A stretch of 17,545 nt of DNA, from NCBI GenBank assembly GCA_000447185.1, contig KE647281.1, positions 1 to 17,545 of the forward strand. The letters are read 5' to 3'. Made by a program: the position numbers and the translations under genes. Of the stretch, positions 1 through 7,299 are shown in pieces. The notes beneath the pieces were generated by a model. It ran no database searches, was not told where the DNA came from, and saw only the letters and a program-made list of their open reading frames with translations. Position 1 is the first letter of the stretch, and every line of letters begins with the position of its first letter. The DNA comes from Vairimorpha apis BRL 01 (taxonomy: Eukaryota; Microsporidia; Nosematidae).

Positions 1-210
1 GCGTGGTCTTGGCATTTCTTGTGCTGCAACTTGTAACCATCCTCCAGGAGCTGCACATAAATCTATCAAAATATGTGAGTTTTTTAAAAATCCATATTTT
101 TTGTTTAGTTGAAGTAATTTAAAAGCAGATCTTGCTCTATATCCCTTTTCTTTAGCTAAATTATAATATTTGTCTAATCTCTGTTTTGCTAATGTTCTAT
201 TTTTTGACAT
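1..210 (-). CDS. SPB1: Spb1/FTSJ3-type rRNA 2'-O-methyltransferase, N-terminal part (cut by window edge)
   Basis: Translating the minus strand from the ATG at 210 gives 70 residues that run off the window. The segment reads [20 protein letters not shown], followed by [20 protein letters not shown]. The first block is the basic N-terminus of the FtsJ/RrmJ methyltransferase family; the second is SAM-binding motif I (DLCAAPGGW). Yeast Spb1 and human FTSJ3 match both blocks better than Trm7, which also shares them. Spb1 methylates 25S rRNA in the nucleolus and is needed for 60S subunit assembly. The ATG is preceded by ACC seven bases upstream, a weak form of the C-rich start element seen at other genes here. 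The C-terminal Spb1 domain that would separate it fully from Trm7 lies outside the window. Confidence 0.85.
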   Translation of the reverse strand, partial: MSKNRTLAKQRLDKYYNLAKEKGYRARSAFKLLQLNKKYGFLKNSHILIDLCAAPGGWLQVAAQEMPRPR

Positions 211-391
211 TTTAACGGTTACTATTAATAATTTAAAAATAAAACAAAAACAATTGAAAAAAATAATTTAAATTTTATACAAAACAATATTTTATTTTTA
301 AGATAAACATTTTGGTAATTCAATTTCTAATAATTGTTTCCTTCTTTTGCAAAAACAATAAAATAAAAATAAAAAATATTTTATAAATGTT

Positions 392-670
392 TTAACCACT
401 AAAATATTTATTTATACTTTTTTTAAAGTCCAAACTTCGCTTCTTGTTATTTTGTGGTTTAGTGTAATATTTTTGTATATCGTTTTTCTTAATATCCAAA
501 GACAATAGATAATTAATAAATTTTTCTATTAATTCATATTTTTTATTATTTTCTATATATACTTCAAATTCGTTCAAAATTATCTTTAAAGATGTTTGTT
601 TAATAGTATACTCAAGCATTTCATATTTATCATCAAAATGATTGACTAGGTTTTGTAAAAATTTCTTCAT
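392..670 (-). CDS. TIF5: Probable C-terminal (W2/HEAT) part of eIF5, in the -1 frame
   Basis: This 92-residue ORF starts inside the stop codon of the eIF5 N-terminal ORF (ATGA overlap). Its last 40 residues, including DIKKNDIQKYYTKP and then SLDFKKSINKYF, resemble the end of the eIF5/eIF2Bepsilon W2 domain, where an acidic or hydrophobic helix is followed by a Trp/Tyr helix and a closing basic amphipathic helix. That domain contacts eIF2beta and eIF3. One extra A in the A7 run at 670-676 would fuse the two ORFs into a protein of about 265 residues, shorter than yeast eIF5 (about 405) as expected for a reduced genome. It could instead be a separately translated cistron. No C-rich element precedes its ATG, which argues against an independent gene. 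The W2 assignment rests on weak similarity. Confidence 0.7.
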   Translation of the reverse strand: MKKFLQNLVNHFDDKYEMLEYTIKQTSLKIILNEFEVYIENNKKYELIEKFINYLLSLDIKKNDIQKYYTKPQNNKKRSLDFKKSINKYFSG

Positions 671-1185
671 TTTTTTAATCCACTGTTTTTTAATTTAACA
701 AAAACTTCTTCACTATTTCCCTCATAAACATCATTATTCAAAAAACCGCTATACATAGATGTGTGAGGTTTAATATCTTTGATCAAAATTTGTTTTATCT
801 TATGATCTGGTACGGTAGATCTATTACCACATGCAAGACATTCCATTTCAAATGTCGTAACATTTAAAAAAAATGTTTCTGGATTTTCACAATGTTTACA
901 TAATACAAACTTATCAATAAAACAAAAAATCAAATTTTGAATTAAATCCTGTTCATGTTTACCGTTAATAATATATTTATTTTTATCAATTTTTGTTTGT
1001 ACGTTAAGTTCATACGATAAAAACTTAAAAATATGTTCTGGGTTTCTTTTAAGTGAAATAGAAATTTCATTTAAGTTGGAAAGAATTGTTTTTATTCCTG
1101 TATTTTTACCTTCATATTTTATATTTACTCTTGGCATTTTGTATCTATAATGAGTATCTTGTGTTAATCTGTTAATATCTATCAT
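667..1185 (-). CDS. TIF5: Translation initiation factor eIF5, N-terminal GAP and zinc-ribbon domains
   Basis: eIF5 stimulates GTP hydrolysis by eIF2 in the 48S preinitiation complex. The 172-residue product begins with the eIF5 signature YRYKMPR (13-19). Arg14 corresponds to the essential arginine finger Arg15 of yeast and human eIF5. GIKT (30-33) and YIINGKHE (71-78) follow. A C-x2-C...C-x2-C zinc ribbon (C96, C99, C116, C119) with FVLCKHCENPET completes the eIF2beta/eIF5 domain. The start is supported by CCCC at 1196-1199, just upstream. The frame stops with TTA AAA AAA TGA at 667-678, exactly where the ORF carrying the C-terminal domain begins, so the true protein probably continues into 392-670 after a -1 shift. 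Confidence 0.93.
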   Translation of the reverse strand: MIDINRLTQDTHYRYKMPRVNIKYEGKNTGIKTILSNLNEISISLKRNPEHIFKFLSYELNVQTKIDKNKYIINGKHEQDLIQNLIFCFIDKFVLCKHCENPETFFLNVTTFEMECLACGNRSTVPDHKIKQILIKDIKPHTSMYSGFLNNDVYEGNSEEVFVKLKNSGLKK

Positions 1186-1195
1186 GCATAAAATT

Positions 1196-1199
1196 GGGG
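1196..1199 (-). promoter_or_regulatory. C-rich start element of eIF5
   Basis: On the minus strand CCCC stands 10 bases before the eIF5 ATG. C-rich elements next to start codons are a reported feature of microsporidian genes and are thought to lie at the transcription start. C runs are rare in the surrounding AT-rich DNA. Confidence 0.5.
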
Positions 1200-3823
1200 T
1201 GAAGTTAGTTGAATTTTTAATTTGTATTAAAAACTTAAAACAATCTGATATTTTTAACCTATTAAAATATTACAAATTGTAAAAATAAGATATTTAAATA
1301 AGTTAAAAATTTATATTTTTAATAGGTTATATGATTTTTTTTATAGGATAGTTTTACAAAAAGTATATTTTTTATTATAAAGAAAATAATATAAAGGTAA
1401 ATTTATTTATTTTGAAAAAAATTAATGATAAAGGTAAATTTATGTATTTTTCAAAAAATTAATATAAAGTAAATTTATTGATTAATTTAATCTTAAAATG
1501 TCATTATAATTACAATTAAAAATTGTATAAAATAATTATGTAAATGAAATTTTAATTTTATTTCATCATAATTTTAATTTTTATTACAGCAAATGTAAAA
1601 TTGTTGTTGTTTTTTTACTAATTAAAATAAATCTATCATTAATGCAATATAATTAAGATTATTAAATTTATAATTAAATAAAAGAAATTCGCAACCTTAC
1701 TTGACAATCTACATCAATTTAATAAAAAAACTTAGGAAATTTGATGACTTGTAAATTAATTTGCTTTGTTATATAACATAAAAATATATAATAACATACG
1801 AGAAATATTGGATGGTATAATATAAAAATCATCATTTAAAAGAGGATATTTTAAAATTATTTACTTAACGGTGTTCACATTATATTTAATTTATAAAAAC
1901 ATTCTTAAATGCATTTTAATAATAAAACAGAAGAGGAGATAGAATAAATAAAACATAAAGGGAACAAAAAATTATTATTTGGCCAATGCCGATAATATTT
2001 AATCTTATATGATAATAAAACCATCACTTTGATAAGTTTTTAAAAATTACGAACTATTTTTTTACTTAAAAAATATTTTTTATTTATAAAATCTTTTTTA
2101 ATAAATATAAATAAAAAGTATTTAAATGCTGCGTAATGGAAAAGATTAAAATCAAAAAATTTATATAAGATCATTAAAATTTGCATAATTTATAAGTATG
2201 CATATTTTAATATGCAAAATTATAGAATACTTAATTTCTTTAACCTAACAAATATATTTAAATGTAAATTTATTAACAAAAAATTATTCAAATTTTTGTA
2301 GTATTATAATTATTTTATTTTTAATTTTAAAATAAAATTTTTTATAGTAGTACTCAAAAAATTTTATATGGACCTTTATTTTTTAAAAATATATTTTTAT
2401 AAATACTAAATATAAAAATTAACAAATTTATAAACCAATAAATAATTAAATTTTTTTTAATAATTGTAAATATAAATAGATGTGACTTTAAGTATATATA
2501 TTTAAAATTGTAAATTATTTATTTTATAATTAACTATGTAAATTTTTTCATTGATTAATTTATTGATTTTTATTGATTAAATATTTTAAAACTATACAAA
2601 ATAAAGTAATTTAAAAAATAAAATTTTATTTTAATTATAAGCTATGTTTTGATAAAAATATTAAGGTTTTAAAGTGTATAATGATTAAAAATTAATAAAA
2701 CTATTTTTTTGGTTCAATTTTATTATGTAATAAATTAACTGCGTATTTAAAAAATAATATTATAGTATTTAATACTTTAAAGTAGGATTTAATTGTTTTA
2801 TCAAAAGTTTGATTGTAAAATTACTTTTTGCTTTAGACTAAATCAACATTAATTAAATTGTAAACTTAAATTTATAAATACAAATTTAAGGTATTTTGTT
2901 GTAATTAAAACATATCAAATATATAAAAATTATTTTTTTATATTATTGATCTTAGTTCTATTAAAAATAATCTACAGACATTTATTATTTTAATTAATTT
3001 ATAAAAAAGTATTACAAAAATATTGTAAAACAAATCGCAAAACATTTCTTATGTTAAATTACAAATTTATAATATTAATTGTATTTATTCATTTATAAAC
3101 GTTTTTCTTGTTACAATTAAACAAATTATATAATTAATGAATTTAAATCTGTTATAAGTTTTTTAATATATTTTTGAAATTAAATTAAAAATCAATATTT
3201 TTTATTTGATGTTTTACCAGAAGTTTACATTTCTTTCTTTTTATTTACAACATAGAATAATAAAAAATTTTGTCTAAATTAAAGACTTGTATTTTTATAT
3301 CTTAAAGACAGAGTAATTTTATTTTTTATATATAATAAAATTAGTTAAAATATTTTAAAATTTAATATATTATTATGACTTTATGTTATTTTATAAATAT
3401 ATTTTTTTAACATTGAATCTTAGCTAATTTATAACATTTATTAAATTATTTTTTATTTATTAAATTTAAATTTTTTGTAAAAATTATTAATACTAAATAT
3501 ATAGTATAATTTTTTTATTGTTGTAAAGACATTTAGTTTAGATCTTTTAGAATTACTAAGTTTTTTATATATATAATAATTAAATTTATTACATATTTTA
3601 TAAATTTTAATTAAAATGCAATTCAATATTTATGATATTTAATTTAATATTTAACATTTATAATAAAAAATTTAGATATTACATGTATAGCACATTAATT
3701 TTAAATAATAAGTTTTTCAAATATTAAAATTTTAACTTTTGGAAAAATATATATAAATTAATATTTTACGAATTAGTTAATTTTTATAAGTGAAAAAATA
3801 AATAAAATACTAATACATATTAT
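1200..3823. other. Long AT-rich gene desert
   Basis: No open frame with recognisable protein similarity was found on either strand across these 2.6 kb. Composition is almost pure A and T with many short homopolymers. The only stretches with raised G and C are at about 1685-1760 and 1860-2000, described as a separate observation. No tRNA-like cloverleaf with A and B boxes was seen. Confidence 0.6.
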
Positions 3824-5077
3824 TTATTTCCTATTTAATCTTAAATGAGCATCCATTAATGTATTTTCTGCTAAAGAAGACATAGCAGATAACTCACCAG
3901 CTAAAACAGATGTTGCAACCAAAAGAGCTAAGTGATTTGATTCTTTACTCAAATCTTCTATATGATTTATATTAAAAGAATTTTCAAGATTTTTAAATTG
4001 TTTAAATAAACTACAAGCTGGTTCTAAATGGGTACCCCCACCCACTGTTCCAACAATAACAGAAGGCATTAGCAAATTTACTTCTAAACAATCATTATTC
4101 TTTTTCATATCAATAGTACAATTACTACTTTCTAACACATGTCCAAGATCTTGATTAAATGCCAAGAAAGTAGCTGCAACATAATTTGAAGCTTGACAAT
4201 TAAATCCGCCCAGTACTATACTTCCGCCCAGTACTATTTTAGTGTGATAAACTTTTAGTATATCATCAATAGTAACATGCATAATTGATTTAAGATCAAC
4301 TTCTTTGATCTTTATATGCAAAAAAACTTTTTTACCTCGTCCGTTACAATAATTTTCAATCGACCATTTTTTATCTGTACAAATATTAGCACTAATTGTA
4401 ACAAGTTTTGTATTTTTAAACATTTCAATAATCTTAGAAGCTATTTGATTGCATGCTTTAGTAATCATATTCATTCCCATTGCATCACCTGTAAAAGCAG
4501 AAACTTTGATAAAAACTATACTGCCATACATATTTTTACATTCAATTTTTTTTATTCTACAATATCTGCTATTTTTATTTCCTTCATTTTTTAAAAGATT
4601 TATATTTTCATTTAATTTGATCCATTGATAAAATTTACATGCAGTTTCAAAATTACAAAAATCTAAAGCAAAACTTCTTGTAATCCCAAGATTTTCTACA
4701 AAACCTAAAACACCATTTGATTTGTTTATAAGTTTAATTCCTCGACACATAGAAGCAACTAACGCTCCCTCAAATGTACAAATTGGTATATAAAAACTTT
4801 TATAATTGATTATTACAGGATTGTGAGAAACACCCATAGGAACTTTTCTATATCCTAAAATGTTCTCACAACAACGATTGTAAATTGTTGTAAAGTCATC
4901 ATCATAAATCATATCAATAAATTCAATATTTTTGTCTTTTTTAATTTTGTCTCTTAAATGTTTGGATTTTTCAATTATTTGTTCATTCAACTTTTTATCT
5001 TTAGTGGTATTATTTTGATTAAAATCAGATTTTTTTGGTTGTTCTGTTAAAATATCAAATATTTTTTCTAATGCCAT
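3824..5077 (-). CDS. HMG1: HMG-CoA reductase, soluble catalytic domain only
   Basis: Reduces HMG-CoA to mevalonate with two NADPH, the committed step of isoprenoid synthesis. The 417-residue product is a class I (eukaryotic) catalytic domain. Visible landmarks: ENILGYRKVPMGV (71-83), TFEGALVAS with catalytic Glu103, TGDAMGMN (197-204) for NADPH binding, CTDKK with catalytic Lys236, NQD with catalytic Asp310, IVGTVGGGTHLEP (341-353), and catalytic His411 near the C-terminus in LMDAHLRLNRK. All four catalytic residues are present. There is no membrane region, so the enzyme should be cytosolic, unlike animal and yeast forms. CCC at 5080-5082 sits two bases before the ATG. No frameshift is present even though A7, T7 and A8 runs occur in the frame. 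A 15-bp direct repeat lies in the dimer/active-site segment (about residues 281-291). Confidence 0.97.
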   Translation of the reverse strand: MALEKIFDILTEQPKKSDFNQNNTTKDKKLNEQIIEKSKHLRDKIKKDKNIEFIDMIYDDDFTTIYNRCCENILGYRKVPMGVSHNPVIINYKSFYIPICTFEGALVASMCRGIKLINKSNGVLGFVENLGITRSFALDFCNFETACKFYQWIKLNENINLLKNEGNKNSRYCRIKKIECKNMYGSIVFIKVSAFTGDAMGMNMITKACNQIASKIIEMFKNTKLVTISANICTDKKWSIENYCNGRGKKVFLHIKIKEVDLKSIMHVTIDDILKVYHTKIVLGGSIVLGGFNCQASNYVAATFLAFNQDLGHVLESSNCTIDMKKNNDCLEVNLLMPSVIVGTVGGGTHLEPACSLFKQFKNLENSFNINHIEDLSKESNHLALLVATSVLAGELSAMSSLAENTLMDAHLRLNRK

Positions 5078-5079
5078 TA

Positions 5080-5082
5080 GGG
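5080..5082 (-). promoter_or_regulatory. CCC start element of HMG-CoA reductase
   Basis: The minus strand reads ATTACCCTAATG, placing CCC two bases from the start codon. This matches the C-rich element reported just upstream of microsporidian ORFs and implies an almost leaderless transcript. Confidence 0.55.
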
Positions 5083-5806
5083 TAATAGAAAAATTTTCAA
5101 AAATAATTAATTAAAAATTTTTTAAGTGAATTAACAAAAATTGTTTTATGATTAATTTATTTAAATTTTATTCTTAGTTTTCTTTATAAAGTTAAATAAT
5201 TAAATATATGTTAATTGCTTTTAAATTAAAAAATAATTTAAATTTAAAGTGAAATATAAATATCAACAAAATTGAAATATAATTCAAAAAATTATATAAA
5301 ATTAGTTTTTGTAAACAATACAACAAATCTAAAAAAAATTGAATTTTTGTAAAAATATAAAATAAATATTTTTGATTTATAAAATATTTTTTTATTCAAA
5401 TAAATTATCATTTTTTTATTTATATAAATAATTAAATTGTTGATAATGAAATATATGTATATTATATTTTTATTACGATTTTAATTAAAATTGTAAACAG
5501 TATTTTTATTTTTATTTTTTGGACTTAGATTTTTATATATATATATTTTTTTTGTAAAAATGCTTTTTATAATTAAAAAAATATATCAAAAGTTAATTTA
5601 AAATTTTATTAATTATAAATTACAAATACTATAATTATTAATTATATACAAAAACAAAAAAATTCATAAAATTAGAAATAAATAAATATTGTTACATAAA
5701 AAATAATTTTTTTATTAATCAAAACAATTTAACAAATATCAAAAATATGAAATTTTTTTATAAGTATATTAAAAACAAATTTGTAACATTAATAATTTAA
5801 CAAATT
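5083..5806. other. AT-rich intergenic region
   Basis: About 720 bases between HMG-CoA reductase and the Cwc25-like gene. I see no coding frame, tRNA or repeat that stands out; it should contain the 3' end of the Cwc25-like transcript and the upstream region of HMG-CoA reductase. Confidence 0.6.
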
Positions 5807-5989
5807 TTATTCAAACATCCAAGACATTCTTTCAGTGTCATTTTGTAACACACTTCTTCTGTAATCTTCTTCATTCATTATAATTTGTTTTTCCAATTTA
5901 TAATTTTGTCTTGCAATATCTTCTACCTTTTTTTGTGTTTCGTATCTACTAGGATGCCATTTCTTTTTACAATTTATATTGATTGCCAT
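5807..5989 (-). CDS. CWC25: Cwc25-like splicing factor, minimal form (CIR N-terminal domain)
   Basis: Cwc25 joins the spliceosome after Prp2 action and promotes the first catalytic step; its N-terminus reaches into the active site. The 60-residue product has the family's N-terminal signature KKKWHPSRYETQKKV (8-22; W11, H12, P13). A charged helix follows, and the protein ends in MSWMFE (55-60), matching the L-x-WMYQ element that follows the helix in yeast and human Cwc25. The protein stops there, so the long C-terminal tail of yeast (179 residues) and human Cwc25 is missing. The ATG directly follows the TAA of the zinc-finger ORF upstream, in the same frame, with no spacer. CCC at 5998-6000, inside the upstream ORF, suggests its own transcription start. 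Other CIR-domain proteins are possible, but the WMF ending favours Cwc25. Confidence 0.72.
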   Translation of the reverse strand: MAININCKKKWHPSRYETQKKVEDIARQNYKLEKQIIMNEEDYRRSVLQNDTERMSWMFE

Positions 5990-6268
5990 TTAAAGAAGGG
6001 TTGATTTTTTTGTTAATATTAAAATTAATTTTTTAGTTCTCTTTTTTATATAAGACATTGGTTGAAGAATTTCATAAAATATTTCTTTATTCTTATTTCT
6101 TTTATGTTTTTTGCCTTGTAAATGAAAATTCAACATTTTGTTTTTTATCTGAATATCGCAGTCTAAACAGTATAAATCTGTCGAACAAAAAACACCTCCT
6201 TTATATTTTTTAAAAAAAGGTTTGTATTTACTTTTAATTATTTTTCTAAATTTATCAATATAAATCAT
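5990..6268 (-). CDS. U1-type C2H2 zinc-finger protein, possible SF3a60/Prp9-like splicing factor
   Basis: The 92-residue ORF carries one zinc finger, YCLDCDIQIKNKMLNFHLQG followed by KKHKRN. Spacing is C34-x2-C37-x11-H49-x5-H55 with the GKKHKRN tail typical of the U1/matrin class found in U1C, SF3a66, Snu23 and Prp9. An aromatic and basic stretch before the finger (Y15-Y22), the YCxxC opening and the HLxGKxHKxN ending recall the internal finger of yeast Prp9, but the similarity is short. The frame is open upstream of this ATG as far as 6430, and no C-rich element precedes it. The 65-residue ORF at 6331-6528 may therefore supply the N-terminus through a frameshift. The adjacent Cwc25-like gene fits a splicing role but does not prove one. 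Confidence 0.65.
   Translation of the reverse strand: MIYIDKFRKIIKSKYKPFFKKYKGGVFCSTDLYCLDCDIQIKNKMLNFHLQGKKHKRNKNKEIFYEILQPMSYIKKRTKKLILILTKKSTLL
5998..6000 (-). promoter_or_regulatory. CCC start element of the Cwc25-like gene, inside the upstream ORF
   Basis: The minus strand reads AACCCTTCTTTAAATG, with CCC eight bases before the start codon. It lies within the last codons of the zinc-finger ORF, so transcription of the two genes would overlap. Confidence 0.45.
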
Positions 6269-6330
6269 GACTTTAAATTCTTCTTCTTTTATTAAATTAT
6301 TTAAGTTTTTAATATATTTGTTAGATTTTA

Positions 6331-6528
6331 TTAAAAAATTTTCTTTTGAAAACTTTTTTTTGCATTTTTTTTCTTTATTATCTTTTTGTATTCTTGCATT
6401 ATGTAATATCTTATAATCCGTTTTATATACTTATTATGTAAATCTAAATCGTAATATATTAGATACAATTTTTCTAAAGACTCTTGTATTTTTATATAAT
6501 TTAGAAGATCTTCAAGTTTTATTTCCAT
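6331..6528 (-). CDS. Probable 5' part of the zinc-finger gene, in another frame
   Basis: A 65-residue ORF starting MEIKLEDLLNYIKIQESLEK, ending in a lysine-rich tail. CC lies two bases before the ATG (ATCCATATG), a degenerate form of the start element. It overlaps by about 100 bases the open extension (up to 6430) of the zinc-finger frame. Moving between the frames needs a single -1 shift, and the overlap holds two A8 runs (minus strand, about 6353-6373) and a T6 run where one base could be lost. The early part looks like a real helical protein start; the Lys-rich tail may be an artefact of the wrong frame. Joined, the product would be about 180 residues. It could also be an unrelated small gene. 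Confidence 0.4.
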   Translation of the reverse strand: MEIKLEDLLNYIKIQESLEKLYLIYYDLDLHNKYIKRIIRYYIMQEYKKIIKKKNAKKSFQKKIF

Positions 6529-6598
6529 ATGGATTTTAAATTGTAAAATTTATAAAATATAAATTTCAAAAATGACAATTTTTATAAAAAATTTATAA

Positions 6599-6751
6599 TT
6601 ATATATGATTTATTATATTTTCTTTACCATCATCTTTTAAGTTTGTCATTTCAGCTTCTACCTCATTGTGTTGTTGATCTGAAGGTCCTTCTATACTGAA
6701 CCATTTTACTTTAGATTTAATTTTATGTATACCTCTTCTTCTTACAACCAT
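6599..6751 (-). CDS. Small 50-residue protein with a KVKW motif, function unknown
   Basis: Reading the minus strand from the ATG at 6751 gives 50 residues: a basic start (MVVRRRGIHKIKSKVKWFSI) and then an acidic, polar half rich in E, D, N and Q. The stretch uses G/C-containing codons (TGG, GGT, CCT, GAG, CAC) that are rare in the flanking AT-rich DNA, which supports coding. KVKW fits the [RK]-V-x-[FW] docking motif of protein phosphatase 1 regulators, but I cannot match it to inhibitor-2 or inhibitor-3, whose other motifs are absent. No C-rich element is seen before the ATG, so the start is less certain than for its neighbours. It could be a terminal exon or fragment of a longer gene. Confidence 0.45.
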   Translation of the reverse strand: MVVRRRGIHKIKSKVKWFSIEGPSDQQHNEVEAEMTNLKDDGKENIINHI

Positions 6752-7044
6752 AATTAAAAATTAAATTTATTTTTATCGTTAAATGCATAAATGTTTTTAA
6801 AAATGTAGTATATTTAAATAATTAATCAATTTTTAAGCAAAAAATGTTATAAATCGTAATATATTTAGTAATTGATTAATAAAATCTCTAAAAATAGAAA
6901 ATTTATTATCTTATATTATAAATATATATGTGAAAACTTTTCTTTTTTTGAATACTATATTTATAATGAAAAATATTAAATTTTTTTGTAAGAACTTTAA
7001 CATTTAGAACATTCTCCTTTCTCAAATAGTCTTTGATTCAAATG

Positions 7045-7048
7045 CCCC
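7045..7048 (+). promoter_or_regulatory. CCCC start element of the DUF155 gene
   Basis: The sequence ATGCCCCTAATG places CCCC two bases before the chosen start codon at 7051 and decides between two in-frame ATGs. It is the plus-strand counterpart of the elements at HMG-CoA reductase and AHA1. Confidence 0.55.
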
Positions 7049-7050
7049 TA

Positions 7051-7299
7051 ATGTCAAATAATGATCAAACAACTCAGAGAATTTATTTGACAGACTCTTA
7101 TGCTGATGCTTGTTATGGAACAAAAAAACAAAGTCGAATTGAATTAAGAGCATTAAAAGATGCTTATGCTTTAAAAATTGAACCAGATTATTCTTCTCCA
7201 AAAGAAAATGTATTACCAGAAATAGAATTAAGAAGAGTAACTTCATATTGTACCGCTGAAAATTTTGATTTAAAAGGACTTACAAAATGTTTAAAAAAA
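7051..7299 (+). CDS. DUF155 (Rmd1/Sif3 family) protein, N-terminal part
   Basis: Residues 1-83 of a DUF155 protein, ending at the A7 run where the frame shifts. The diagnostic family start is present: RRVTSYCTAENFDLKGL (61-77), the conserved R-V-T-x-Y-C-T-A block of Rmd1/Rmd8/RMND1 proteins. I choose the ATG at 7051, not the in-frame ATG at 7042, because CCCC at 7045-7048 stands two bases before it, as at other genes here. Frame 1 reads TTA AAA AAA GTG at 7291-7302 and then enters unrelated sequence; the family sequence continues in the next ORF, one base back. Yeast and fission-yeast members affect nuclear division or sporulation; the human member RMND1 is mitochondrial. The role in a microsporidian is unknown. 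Confidence 0.88.

Noticed and set aside
1200..3823. CRISPR array or phage-type repeats
   Set aside because: No regularly spaced repeats; similarity among segments is only A/T homopolymer background, and the genome is eukaryotic.
4316..4594. Plus-strand ORF of 92 codons over the HMG-CoA reductase gene
   Set aside because: It lies antisense within a gene with complete catalytic motifs; its product is a low-complexity F/N/I/S-rich shadow.
7022..7246. Minus-strand ORF of 74 codons opposite the DUF155 start
   Set aside because: Antisense shadow of the conserved N-terminal DUF155 coding sequence, with no family similarity.
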